A DNA stretch of 64,000 nucleotides from Aselliscus stoliczkanus (GCA_033961575.1 CM066737.1:84874271-84938270), one strand, 5' to 3'; shown: positions 1-9,480, counted from the stretch's first letter. A program made the numbers and translations. The notes: generated by a model from the letters alone, not told the origin.

Positions 1-933
1 AGACGAGAGAGGGCAAACCCTGTGAGGGAAGCCCCAGCCGTGGGAAGCTTGTCTGGTTCGGGGAGAGACCCTCCGGCCACACACCAAGCTCACCAGCCCA
101 GAGTTCCTTTGCTGGGAAGAGGAGTTCTAAGATAGCCGGCAGTAAATTAGTGAGGACTCTCTTTGCTCAGCTCGGTGAGGCTGAGAGCGGCTGGAGAATC
201 AGTGGGGCCGGCGCCTGGGCTTGCTCGCCGGTGAGCACTTACCTGGTTCCTGGTGGAGGGAGTAGCTGTGTGAGCCGGGAGCCTGCGGGGACGGACTGAA
301 CTGAGCACCTTTGGTGCAAAGGCTGGAGGTTTTTGGAGTGTTGTTCCCCTGGTGTGGAGCCTGTGCTCGAGTGGTGTAGGGAGGGCGCCATTTTGTCGGG
401 GTTGGGCCCTCCCACAGAGGATCAGGTTCGAGACCTCGTTGGTCTGGTGGAATTGGCGCAGAAGTAAGTGTGTGCGCGCGCATGCCTGTGGCCTTGGAAC
501 CCCACCCTCTGCCTGGCTTATACTGCGTTGCCAGGGAAACGCTGGGCGGGTGCCCTCCAGCTCAAACAGGCTGCTCACTGAGACCCGGGAGTGTGCGAGC
601 AGCCTCACATCCCCACCCTTTGCACGGCTTGTGCTGCGTTGCCAGGGAAATGCCTGGTGGGCATGCTCTGGCTCCAACAGGCTGCTCACCGAGACACGGG
701 AGTGCACAAGCCACCTCGGGTCCCCGCTCTCCGCACTGCGCTTGCAGAGTTGCCAGGCTGGTGATTGGTTGTCGGGCTGCTCCGCCTGATCTGCAAGCGG
801 CTGATTGGGACAGGCTGAGACTGGGAGTTTTCCTGGGAGTGTTGGGCCGTGAGCTGTGTGCCTGCGTGATCCAGCCAGGGCTCTCCTGGTGATCTATCTA
901 ATACATCAAAGCAATCCCAGAGCGACAGCCAGA

Positions 934-1814
934 ATGGGGAAACAAAGAAACATGTCACAAGAAAAATATCAGAAGAAACCTCTAGAAATGGAACTAAATG
1001 AAACAGAGGGATCCAACCTTTCAGAGACACAGTTTAGAACACTGATGATAAGAATGTTTAAGGAACTTTGCGAGGACATAAAGAAGGATAGGGAAACCAT
1101 AAAAAACAACCTGTTAGAACTAAAGAATACAATAACTGAAATGAAGAACACATTCGAAGGAATCACCAGAAGAGTAGATGTAGCAGAGGAGCAGATCAGC
1201 GATTTGAAAGACAAAATAGCAGATATCATCCAGTTGGCACAGCAAAAAGACCAAAGAATAAAAAACAATGAAAATAGTTTAAGAGCCCTATGGGACAAGG
1301 TGAAACGCAATCTTTTTTTCGAATCATAGGAATACCAGAAGGAGAAGAGAAGAAGCAAGAGATCGAGAATGTATTTGAAAAAATAATGACTGAAAACTTC
1401 CCTACCCTGGTGAAGGAAATCAACATACATGCCCAGGAAATGCAGAGGGTTCCAAACAAGCTGAACCCAAACAGGTCCACACCAAGACACATCATAGTTA
1501 AAATGGCAAAGGTTAAAGACAGAGACAGAATCCTAGAGGCTGCAAAAGAAAGACAGCAGGTTACATACAAAGGAACTCCTGTTAGACTAACAGCTGACTT
1601 GTCTACAGAAACTCTGCAGGCCAGAAGGGAGTGGCAGGAGATACTCAAAGTGACACAAAATAAAGGCCTACACCCAAGATTGCTGTACCCAGCACGGCTA
1701 TCACTTAAAATTGAAGGAGAAATAAAGAGCTTCTCAGAAAAGAATAAGCTTAAGGAATTCATTACCACCAAGCCAGCATTGCAAGAAATGTTAAAAGGGC
1801 TTTTTTTTTTTTAA
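934..1814 (+). pseudogene. L1 ORF1 protein (RNA-binding chaperone), frameshifted and 3'-interrupted, copy 1
   Basis: L1 ORF1 proteins coat L1 RNA as trimers in the cytoplasm and act as nucleic-acid chaperones. The start ATG at 934 is chosen because the same context opens ORF1 in all three copies. Residues of about 30-125 are rich in E, K, L and I in a heptad-like pattern, as in the ORF1p coiled coil. The RRM and C-terminal domain follow in the second frame and contain RHIIVKMAKVKDRDRILEAA, VTYKGTPVRLTADLS and ETLQARREW, hallmark ORF1p motifs. Relative to copy 3 there are two extra bases in the T-run near 1312, which shifts the frame after about 127 residues. The natural C-terminus and stop are separated from the rest by the SINE at 1802, so translation would run into the SINE tail and stop at 1814. 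The intact form would be 290 residues, somewhat shorter than human ORF1p. Confidence 0.9.
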
Positions 1815-2244
1815 AGATTTTATTGGGGAATTGGCGGAGAGGAACAGCGTTGGGGAATCGGGGAAGGGGAACAGACAAGTTGCTGTCTTTTTGTTCTTCA
1901 GTTTAGTTGCGGAGGATGTTGCTTCACTGTTGGTATCCTCATTGAGCTCCTCCCGGATGAGGCAGATCGGTCGCTGGCCTCTGGATGTCGCTCACCACGG
2001 CTATTGGCAGCTCACGCTGGCTGCCAGCCGCTCACGCTGGCTGCGGGCCACTCACTGTAGCCTATGGCAGCCCACTGCAGCAGGGGCTGCAGCCCACACC
2101 ATCACCGGGGCTCGCACAGCCCAGCTCCAGGTGGAGCTGTTGTTAGCTGTAGAGGGCAGTGTCACTGGCCCTCATGTGGGATCCGAACCGGGGCTGCTGG
2201 CATCCCAAAACCAGTGCTTAACCAATGCGCCACTCGGCCGGCCC
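1802..2244 (-). mobile_element. Long tRNA-derived SINE inserted in copy 1 ORF1
   Basis: On the minus strand this reads from a GGCCGGCC start, through a tRNA-like head with A-box and B-box motifs, to a body of about 300 bp ending in CCCCAATAAAATCTTTAAAA. It is flanked by the target duplication AAAAGGGCT (1793-1801 and 2245-2253). The end holds both a poly(A) signal AATAAA and a TCTTT Pol III terminator, the signature of T+ class SINEs. The insertion post-dates the L1 copy it interrupts. Confidence 0.93.
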
Positions 2245-2289
2245 AAAAGGGCTTTTTTAAACAAAAGAAAGGGGTAAACAAGCTAACCC

Positions 2290-2715
2290 AGGGAGACCAG
2301 GAATGGCAATTCATGTGCACCTATCAATAATCATTTTAAATGTGAATAGGCTAAATGCTGCAATCAAAAGACAGAGAGTGGCTGAGTGGATAAGAAAATA
2401 GGACACATGTATATGCTGTTTACAGATGGAATAAGATATTTCATGCAAATGGAAATGAGAAAAAAAAAGCTGGAATACCAATACTTATTTTGGACAAAAT
2501 AGACTTTAAAATGACTATAGTAAAAGACAAAGAAGGGCACTATAACCCTAATAAACATCTATGCACCCAACATAGGAACTCCTAATTACATATAACAGAT
2601 TTTAACAGACATAAAGACAGAGATCAACAGTAACACTATCATAGTAGGGGACTTCAACACCATTGTCACCAATGGACAGACCCTTTAGACAGAAAATCAA
2701 CACAGAAAGAGTTGA
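2290..2715 (+). pseudogene. Decayed L1 ORF2 endonuclease fragment in copy 1
   Basis: Translated piecemeal, this stretch resembles the N-terminal endonuclease part of L1 ORF2: it opens with a segment like NVNRLNAAIKRQRVAEWIRK and ends with a segment like DRPFRQKINTERV. Frameshifts and stops are frequent. It then jumps directly to the 3' module at about 2715 (GATATAAAGG), so reverse transcriptase and the rest of ORF2 are absent. Copies 2 and 3 lack this block and instead keep a different, shorter endonuclease remnant. Recognition rests on my memory of L1 ORF2 motifs. Confidence 0.75.
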
Positions 2716-2721
2716 TATAAA

Positions 2722-3130
2722 GGAAAAACTGATGGTTTCTGGCTGGGAGGGAGTGGGGAAGAGGGAGAGGGGGAAGGTTTTGGACAGTGTATGTGGGACT
2801 ACAATGTTGCCGCAGGGAGATGGGGGCAGTTCTGGGAATGTAATTGATAATGTTGTGAAGAGACTATTATGTTGTGTGAAATAAGTCAGTTGGAGAAGGA
2901 CAGGTACCATGTAATCTCACTTGTGTGTGGAGTCTGAAGAGCTGAGTGAACGATCAAAGTAAACAGACTCGTAGATGTAGAGGAAAAACTGAGGGTGGCT
3001 AGTTGGGAAGGGGGTGGGGATGGGGGGAAGGGGAAGGTATTAGACAGCATAAATAGAATGAAACACAGTTCGGGGAATATAATAATGTTGTAAAAATTTT
3101 GTGGCGTGTCAGATAGTCACATGTCTTGTT
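2722..3130 (+). repeat. Tandemly duplicated 3' module of HAL1-like copy 1
   Basis: The string AGGAAAAACTGA starts a G-rich 3' UTR block at 2721 and again at 2981, an offset of 260 bp. Between the two lies a remnant of the ORF2 C-terminal tail (about 2865-2935, containing GAAATAAGTCAG and ACCATGTAATCTCACTT). A conventional L1 in this window (28452-30112) has this 3' UTR start only once, after the ORF2 tail. Confidence 0.85.
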
Positions 3131-3586
3131 AGGGAGACCACTTCATGGATGGAGTAGAGGCTTGATCACTGCACTGTACACATGAAACTGATGTTGTATA
3201 ATATTGTATGCCAACTGTAACTGAATATGTGGATGGTCACGGGATGTGGAGTATACTGTGGAGGGGAGTCAGGGGAGTTGTGATAGATATGTATGATATG
3301 GAGGGGGAGTGGGGTGGCGAACTGGGGGAGGGGGTTGTCACTTTGGGGGTTAAAGAGTATAACTATTGCATTGTGTTGTATACCTGAAACTAATAAAAAC
3401 TTAAAAAAAAGACATAAATATAGCCCAACCATGGTATGGAGGAAAGTTTGCATGCAACCAGCGTGATTGAGGGGGTGCATTCAGAAGGCCCCAAATGGCA
3501 CCCACAGCAACTGATCTTTATAGCTACATATAATATTTGAAAGAACGCAAGCTTCAAATTAATGAACAATCAAGAAAGCAAACCAA

Positions 3587-3691
3587 GGGCCGGCCGAGAG
3601 GCACAGTGGTTGGGCGCTGGCTTGGGAAGCCAGCAGCCCCGGTTCGGGTCCCACATGTGAGGGCCAGTGACACTGCCCTAAAAAAAAAAAA
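3587..3691 (+). mobile_element. Short tRNA-derived SINE
   Basis: It begins GGGCCGGCCGAG, has an anticodon-arm-like hairpin (CTGGC/GCCAG), a B-box-like GGTTCGGGTCC, and ends CAGTGACACTGCCCT plus an A-rich tail. Flanking AAGAAAGCAA repeats look like the target duplication; the tail has since become AAG/AAAG-rich (to 3722). Confidence 0.9.
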
Positions 3692-4120
3692 GAAAGCAAG
3701 AAAGCAAGCAAGAAAGAAAGAAAACTAAAAGATTGTTTTTCCTCACTCTGTACCTTATTTTTGGAAGGTAGTAACATCATTTGGGGATGTGTCTGACTTC
3801 CCAAACATCTAGTTTAAATTGTGAGCTTTCCAAGTGGACCTGGGCAGATATGAAAAATCTTTTAGAATGAGTAAGAAGGCAAGAAGTCAGTAAGCTATAT
3901 AAGAGTGAAGAAATAAAACTGGGGACAATGTAAGGGCAGTAACATGATATACAGAAGAATCAATTAAGGTAGACAGGCCAGTATTCTTTCAGGTACTGCC
4001 ATTTACTAGCTACTTAGATTCAAGCAAATTCACTTAATTTCTGCATTCCAATTTCCTCCTATATAAAGTGAAATAAACAATACCTTCAGAAAAGAAAAAC
4101 ATTCTGAGGTATTCTAAATT
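3692..4120. other. Unrecognised sequence with a probable MIR fragment
   Basis: No gene is visible. About 3985-4085 (CCATTTACTAGCTAC ... CACTTAATTTCTG ... CCTCCTATATAAAGTG) resembles the core of an ancient MIR SINE. The rest is not recognised. Confidence 0.4.
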
Positions 4121-4137
4121 AAATTAACAGTGGCTGG

Positions 4138-4309
4138 GGTGGCTGGTTAGCTCAGGTGGTTAGAGTGCAGGCTCATAACACCAAAGTTGCCGGTTCGATT
4201 CCCACAGGGGCCAAGGAGCTGTGCCCTCCACAACTAGATTGAAGACAACTACTTGACTTGGAGCTGATGGGTCCCAGAGAAACACCCTGTTCCCCAAGAA
4301 AATTTATTT
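4138..4309 (+). mobile_element. tRNA-Ile-like SINE, intermediate length (bat VES/Rhin-like)
   Basis: The head reads GGCTGGTTAGCTCAGGTGG, with a B-box GGTTCGATTCC, a body CACAACTAGATTGAAGACAA, and an end CCCTGTTCCCCAAGAAAATTT. The 17-bp flanks AAATTAACAGTGGCTGG (4121-4137) and AAATTAACAATGGCTGG (4440-4456) are the target duplication, which encloses a second SINE in the tail. Confidence 0.85.
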
Positions 4310-4439
4310 ATTGTTTTTTTGAGGGCAGCGTCACTGGCCCTCATATGTGGGACCCGAACCCGGGCGACTGGCTTCCCAAGCCAGCACTTAACTAGTGCGC
4401 CACTCGGCCGGCCCTAAAATTCCTTTTAAAAAAAAGAAA
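4310..4439 (-). mobile_element. Short SINE nested in the tail of the preceding SINE
   Basis: Reverse-complement short SINE: T-run, GAGGGCAGCGTCACTGGCCC, ending CACTCGGCCGGCCC at about 4416. It lies inside the target duplication of the 4138 SINE, so it inserted later, into that SINE's A-rich tail. Confidence 0.88.
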
Positions 4440-4456
4440 AAATTAACAATGGCTGG

Positions 4457-5026
4457 AGTGTGAGAGAAAGAGACAGAATAGTTAGCCTGTTAATAGCTGT
4501 GGACCAGCTCTGATCAACAAAACTGCTCACATTTCCTGTATGTCTGAAATTTAGGATGAATTTCCAGGTGGCTGTTTCTGAGAGTATCTAAAAGTGAGAA
4601 CAGCGAGGCGCCATAGAACCAGGAGCCTCCGCTTCTTATTTACACATGAACTTCTCAATCTGCCGCCCACAGCTAATCCATAGGGGTGGACACTTCTTGC
4701 TTAGGGACTCTGCTGCCTATCTCAGAACTAGCATACATCACCTTTTCCAGTCCCTTGTCTATAGCTAATGTAAATCCTTTCAAAGGGTTTACATTTTTCT
4801 CCCCACTGCTTGATATATACAAACACTTGCAAAACTCCAGGAGAATATACATGTTGTCTTTCATACCTAGCCACACTGCTGGTAGTTAAGACTCCATGCC
4901 CCAAAGTTGTTCTTATTTTTAAATTTTTTTAATTTTAATTTTAATTTTTGCTAGCAATGGCCTAATAAACCTTTGAAAATAATCATGAAAAATGTTCATG
5001 TTTGGCCATGCACCGTTGAAACTAGG
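4457..5026. other. Unrecognised intergenic sequence
   Basis: No gene or known repeat is recognised. A palindromic-looking pair of short reading frames on opposite strands (4673-4889) has no coding character. An AT-rich run lies at 4915-4950. Confidence 0.4.
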
Positions 5027-5044
5027 TAAAAAAAAACAGGGGAG

Positions 5045-5251
5045 GGGCCGGCCAAGTGGCTCAGTTGGTTAAGAGCTCGCTCAAGAGTGCCAGCTGACCC
5101 ACATGTGAGGGCCAGTGACACTGCCCTCAAAAAAAAAAAAAGAGTGCCAGCTGAGCTCTGAGCAACGGCGGTTCGATGCCAGCCCGAGCTGAGTTGCCGT
5201 TGAGCTGCCAACAGGTGGCAGGATGGCTCAGCTAAAAAAACAAAACAAAAC
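5045..5251 (+). mobile_element. tRNA-derived SINE of a third type (GAGCTCGCTC family)
   Basis: Head GGCCGGCCAAGTGGCTCAG, then GTTAAGAGCTCGCTC, GAGCTCTGAGCAAC, CTGCCAACAGGTGGCAGGAT and an A-rich tail. The target duplication AAAAAAACAGGGGA flanks it. A truncated short SINE interrupts it at 5098-5139. Confidence 0.85.
5098..5139 (+). mobile_element. 5'-truncated short SINE nested in the 5045 SINE
   Basis: Only the last ~30 bases of the short SINE (from CCCACATGTGAGG) plus the A-tail are present, bounded by an exact 15-bp duplication AAGAGTGCCAGCTGA (5083-5097 and 5140-5154). Confidence 0.88.
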
Positions 5252-5259
5252 AAAAAAAC

Positions 5260-5700
5260 AGGGGAAGTTTATTGTTAGCTTTATCTCTATAATGTATATG
5301 CATATATTTTATACTTTATATAATAAAAAATTTTTTTAAGTCCCTATGTCTTAAGAAGTAGAATGATAATAAAAATGTGGTGAGGATTATAGGAGGTAAC
5401 ACATATTGGGAACCTAACCCTTTGCCTGGCACCTACCAGGCACTTAGGACATCCATTTGAATGGGGTGGAGCCATTCTCTGAGAGCAGGCATCACAAACT
5501 TTCATGAGCATACACATCACCTGGGGATCTTGTGAAATGGAGATTCAGACACAAAAGGTCTAAAGGGACCAAGACTTAAGATAACCAATGAAAAACAAAG
5601 GCTGGAAAATTTATGTTTGAGCCCACAGTGGAGAATCTTGCAATTCAATGGGCATGTGATAGGCACAGGTATTCTACTAGAAAACCAAAGGGTATCAAAT
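5260..5700. other. Ancient repeat fragments (MIR-like, MER5-like)
   Basis: About 5340-5465 contains GGTGAGGATTATAGGAGGTA and CCTGGCACCTACCAGGCACT, typical of the 3' half of MIR. About 5490-5680 contains ACATCACCTGGGGATCTTGT, typical of MER5A-type hAT elements. Both calls are from memory of consensus sequences and boundaries are approximate. Confidence 0.45.
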
Positions 5701-5714
5701 TGAGCTTTTTCTCT

Positions 5715-5964
5715 CCTTTTCTAAAAAACATATTTTTACATTATAGTTGACATACAATATTTGTTCGTTATGTAAGTATACAGCATGGTTATTAGACATT
5801 TATATAACCTACAAAGTGATCACATAGATGTCTAGTACCCACCTGGCACCATACATAGTTATTACAATACTATTGACTAAACGCCCTATGCTGTACTTTC
5901 CATGACTCTTTTGTAACTGCCAATTTGTACTTCTTAATCCCTTCGCCTTTCTCACCCATCATCC
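5715..5964 (-). mobile_element. L1 3' UTR fragment, antisense (left part)
   Basis: The sequence (TTATAGTTGACATACAATAT ... GGCACCATACATAGTTATTA ... ACTGCCAATTTGTACTTCTT) is the reverse complement of a mammalian L1 3' UTR. It resumes at 9384 (AACCATCAGTTGGTTTCCTG), so the block 5965-9383 was inserted into it. Confidence 0.75.
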
Positions 5965-6760
5965 TGATACAATGCTAAGGTCCAGCTGCCTGCCGCTTGA
6001 AAAAGTTAAAAATCAAGAGACATCAAGACTGACTGTTTGACTTCCAGTAAAATGGTGCAATAGACAGACGCTGTGCTAACTGCCTCCCAGGATCACACCA
6101 AAATTACAAGCAAATTATACAGCATTCAACCCTGGAGGTCCCCGGAACACTGGAGGAACAGAACCACTAAACGAAGAACTTAAAGAGGAAGCCGCATCTG
6201 GTCTGGTAGGACGGGCGGAGACGAGAGAGGGCGAGCCCCGTGAGGGAAGCCCCAGCCGTGGGAAGCTTGTCTGGTTGGGGGAGAGACCCTCCGGCCGCAC
6301 CCCAAGCTCACCAGCCCAGAGTTCCTTTGCCGGGAAGAGGAGTTCTAAGATAGCTGGCAGTAAATTAGTGAGGACTCTCTTTGCTCAGCTCGGTGAGGCT
6401 AAGAGCGGCTGGAGAATCAGTGGGGTTGGCGCCCGGGCTTGCTCGCCGGTGAGCACTTACCTGGTTCCTGGTGGAGGGAGTGGCCGTCTGAGCCGGGAGC
6501 CTGCGGGGACGGACTGAACTGAGCACCTTTGGTGCAAAGGCTGGAGGTTTTTGACCTGTTGTTCCCGTGGTGCGGAGCCTGCACGCGAGTGGTGTGGAGC
6601 CTGCACGCGAGTGGTGTAGGGAGGATGCCATTTTGTGGGGCTTGGGCCTTCCCACGAAGGATCAGGTCCGAGACCTAATTGGTCTGGTGGAATTGGCGCA
6701 GAAGTACGTGTGTGCGTGTGTGCGCGCGTTCTTGCGGCCTCAGGTCCCCACCCTCCGCCC

Positions 6761-6980
6761 GGCTTATACTGCGTTGCCAGGGAAACGCTGGGCGGGTGCC
6801 CTCCGGCTCAAACCGGCTGCTCACTGAGACCTGGGAGTGCGTGAGCCGCCTCGGGTCCCCACCCTCCACTAGCTTGTGCTGCGTTGCCAGGGAAATGCCT
6901 AGTGGGAGTGATCCGGCTCCAACAGGCTGCTCACTGAGACCTGGGAGTGCACAAGCCGCCTCGAGTCCCCGCTCTCCCCA
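6761..6980 (+). repeat. Tandem monomers of ~110 bp in the HAL1-like 5' UTR
   Basis: GCGTTGCCAGGGAAA occurs at 6771 and 6881, each followed by GGCTGCTCACTGAGACC and a CGCCTCG-GTCCCC block; a third partial unit starts near 6981 (AGAGTTGCCAGG). Copies 1 and 3 have the same arrangement (offsets about 101 and 111 bp). Monomeric 5' UTRs often act as L1 promoters; promoter activity here is inference. Confidence 0.75.
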
Positions 6981-7178
6981 CTCCGTTTACAGAGTTGCCA
7001 GGTGGGTGATTGGTTGTCGGGCTACTCGGCCTGATCTGCAAGCGGCTGATTGGGACAGGCTGAGACTGGGAGTTTTCCTTGGAGTGTTGGGCCGTGAGCT
7101 GTGTGCCTGCGTGATCCAGCCAGGGCTCTCCTGGTGATCTATCTAATACATCAAAGCAATCCCAGAGCGACAGCCAGA

Positions 7179-8050
7179 ATGGGGAAACAAAGAAACATGT
7201 CACAAGAAAAACATCAGAAGAAACCTCTAGAAATGGAACTAAATGAAACAGAGGGATCCAACCTTTCAGAGACACAGTTTAGGACACTGATGATAAGAAT
7301 GTTTAAGGAACTTAGCGAGGACATAAAGAAGGATAGGGAAACCATAAAAAACAACCTGTTAGAACTAAAGAATACAATAACTGAAATGAAGAACACACTC
7401 GATAGAATCACCAGTAGAGTAGATGAAGCAGAGAAGCGGATCAGCGATTTGGAAGATAAAATAGCAGAACTCACCCGTTGGCACAGCAAAAAGACCAAAG
7501 AATAAAAAACAATGAAAATAGTTTAAGAGCCCTATGGGACAAGGTGAAGCCCAACCACCTTCGAATCATAGGGATACCAGAAGGAGAAGAGAAGAAGCAA
7601 GGGGTCGAAAATGTATTTGAAAAAATAATGACTGAAAACTTCCCCACCCTGGTGAAGGAAATCAACATACATGCCCAGGAAATGCAGAGGGTTCCAAACA
7701 AGCTGAACCCAAACAGGTCCACACCAAGACACATCATAGTTAAAATGGCAAAGGTTAAAGACAGAGACAGAATCCTAGAGGCTGCAAAAGAAAGACAGCA
7801 GGTTACATACAAAGGAACTCCTGTTAGACTAACAGCTGACTTGTCTACAGAAACTCTGCAGGCCAGAAGGGAGTGGCAGGAGATACTCAAAGTGACACAA
7901 AATAAAGGCCTACACCCAAGATTGCTGTACCCAGCACGGCTATCACTTAAAATTGAAGGAGAAATAAAGAGCTTCTCAGAAAAGAATACGCTTAAGGAAT
8001 TCATTACCACCAAGCCAGCATTGCAAGAAATGTTAAAAGGGCTTTTTTAA
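7179..8050 (+). pseudogene. L1 ORF1 protein, single frameshift, copy 2
   Basis: ORF1 of the HAL1-like element encodes the RNA-binding trimeric chaperone of L1 particles. Start ATG at 7179 is shared with copies 1 and 3. The first 98 or so codons (MGKQRNMSQEKHQKKPLEM..., then a long E/K/L-rich coiled-coil region) read cleanly until a one-base deletion near 7474, where copy 3 has ACCCAGTTGG and this copy ACCCGTTGG. After the shift the frame continues without a stop to TAA at 8050, through the RRM (HLRIIGIPEGEEKK) and C-terminal domain (RPALQE-type end, here KPALQEMLKGLF). Apart from that single deletion the 290-codon frame is open, indicating a young copy. Confidence 0.92.
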
Positions 8051-8125
8051 ACAAAAGAAAGGGGTAAACAAGTTAACCCAAAGAGACAATTTAAGAAGAT
8101 TGAAGTCATATCAAGCAGATATAAA

Positions 8126-8515
8126 GGAAAAACAGGGTTGCTGGCTGGGAGGGAGTGGGGAAGAGGGATTGGACAGCGTAGGTGGGTGACTACAACGTTG
8201 CTGCAGGGATATGGGGGCAGTTCTGGGAATGTAATCGATAATGTTGTGAAGAGACTATTATGTTGCGAGAAATAAGTCAGTCGGAGAAGGACAGGTACCA
8301 TGTAATTTCACTTGTGTGTGGAGTCTGAAGAGCTGAGTGAACAATCAAAGTAAACAGACTCGTAGATGTAGAGGAAAAACTGAGGTTTGCTAGTTGGTAG
8401 AGGGATGGGGATGGGGGGGAAGGGGAAGGGATTTGACAGCATAAATAGACAACTACAATATTGCCACAGGGATAGAAAACACAGCTCGGGAAATATAATA
8501 ATGTTGTAAAAATTT
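8126..8515 (+). repeat. Tandemly duplicated 3' module of HAL1-like copy 2
   Basis: GGAAAAAC begins the 3' UTR-like block at 8126 and again at 8373, an offset of 247 bp. The first unit runs straight into TATTATGTTGCGAGAAATAA, the ORF2 C-terminal tail remnant, before the second 3' UTR start. Same organisation as copies 1 and 3. Confidence 0.87.
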
Positions 8516-9383
8516 TGTGGTGTGTCAGATAGTCACATGTCTTGTTAGGGAGACCACTTCATGGATGGAGTAGAGGCTTGATCACTGCACTGTACACCAG
8601 AAGCTGATGTTGTATAGTATTGTATGCCAACTACAATTGAATATGTGGATGGTCACGGGATGTGGAGTATACTGTGGAGGGGAGTCAGGGGAGTTGTGAT
8701 GGATATGTATGATATGGGGGGGAGTGGGTGGCAAACTGGGGTAGGGGGTGTTTCACTTTGGGGGGTAAAGAGTATAACTATTGCATTGTGTTGTACACCT
8801 GAAACTAATAAAAAAGAAAAAAATCAAGAGACATGGTGGGTGGAAAGCAAGCAGGTTTATTCAGAATGCTGGCAGTCTGGGAGGATGGCGGACTCCTGTC
8901 CAAAGGTCACCTCCCCATTCCTAGAATGGGCAAAAGGTCTCATAGGTATAGAAGAAGAAAGGAAAGGGGGAGTCAGGCAGGCAGGTCTGAGAGGTGCCAG
9001 CCTTCCCCAGGTCTGGTCTGTTTTAGAATAATGTTCTCTCTGGACTCAGGACTCAGACTGGACCACTGAGGCCTGGGGCTTTATGGGTATTCTGGTGTCT
9101 GGGTGCCTGGGGATTAAGAAGTTGCCCTTTTCAGGTTAGGATTCTGTTGATGAAATGGATTAACAAGGTATGTGTAGCCTTTAGAAAGGGAATAAAACAG
9201 ACTTCTCCAGTTAACCAGCGGGAGGAGAAACAAAGAGAAAACAGCTGAATATCCGGCGGGATCAAACTGCAAACCAACTAAGTCTAACTACAAGTGGCTA
9301 GATAGGGAACTATTCGTAGTGAGTCAAAGTACAAACTAGCTAAGTCTAATTGCATTATTGATTTACTGAATTTCCCCCTTACA

Positions 9384-9480
9384 ATCCCACACCCTCCCAT
9401 CTGGGAACCATCAGTTGGTTTCCTGTCTCTATAAATTTGTTTCTATTTTGTTTAAATTGTTCCTTTACTTTGTTATTTAG
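9384..9480 (-). mobile_element. L1 3' UTR fragment, antisense (right part)
   Basis: Continues the antisense L1 broken at 5964: ACCCTCCCATCTGGGAACCA and TCTATAAATTTGTTTCTATT match the reverse of an L1 3' UTR. Confidence 0.65.

Larger units (their letters stand above)
1..3410 (+). mobile_element. ORF2-deleted L1 (HAL1-like), copy 1, 5' end outside window
   Basis: This is a non-autonomous L1 derivative that begins upstream of the window; base 1 corresponds to about base 6219 of copy 2. The order is GC-rich 5' UTR (1-933), ORF1 (from 934), a long SINE inserted at the end of ORF1 (1802-2244), a decayed piece of the ORF2 endonuclease region (about 2300-2715), then the duplicated 3' module and a 3' UTR ending in AATAAA and a short A-run near 3410. 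It keeps more ORF2 than copies 2 and 3 but still lacks the reverse transcriptase domain, so it could only have moved with ORF2 protein from another L1. The name HAL1-like is by structural analogy, not by a database match. Confidence 0.88.
6024..8818 (+). mobile_element. ORF2-deleted L1 (HAL1-like), copy 2, full length
   Basis: It is a complete element of about 2.8 kb, flanked by an exact 16-bp target duplication AAAAATCAAGAGACAT (6008-6023, 8819-8834). Near its start is CTTCCAGTAAAATGGTGCAA, followed by a CpG-rich 5' UTR to 7178, ORF1 7179-8050, then AAACAAAAGAAAGGGGTAAA. A remnant of about 35 bp of the ORF2 endonuclease follows (8088-8120, coding something like FKKIEVIS), and then the duplicated 3' module directly. 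The element ends with CACCTGAAACTAATAAAA. Everything from the endonuclease to near the C-terminus of ORF2 is missing. The clean A-tail and duplication show it integrated as a unit by L1-type target-primed reverse transcription, with ORF2 protein supplied in trans. Confidence 0.93.
5965..9383 (-). mobile_element. ERV1-type solo LTR (about 608 bp of its own sequence), interrupted by HAL1-like copy 2
   Basis: Read on the minus strand the element starts TGTAAGGGGG (9383) and ends CATTGTATCA (5965), the TG...CA ends of an LTR. It is flanked by a 4-bp duplication ATCC (5961-5964, 9384-9387), the size usual for gammaretrovirus-like (class I) elements. A minus-strand AATAAA lies at 8856-8861, placing R/U5 toward 5965. 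Only 5965-6023 and 8835-9383 belong to the LTR. No internal viral genes are present, so this is a solo LTR. Class assignment is inferred from the duplication length and layout. Confidence 0.75.

Noticed and set aside
147..707. Open frames on both strands in the GC-rich block of HAL1-like copy 1 (also near 6365-7275 and 14079-14880)
   Set aside because: They lie in the L1 5' UTR, recur in all copies with frame changes, and show no protein motif; GC-rich sequence simply has few stops.
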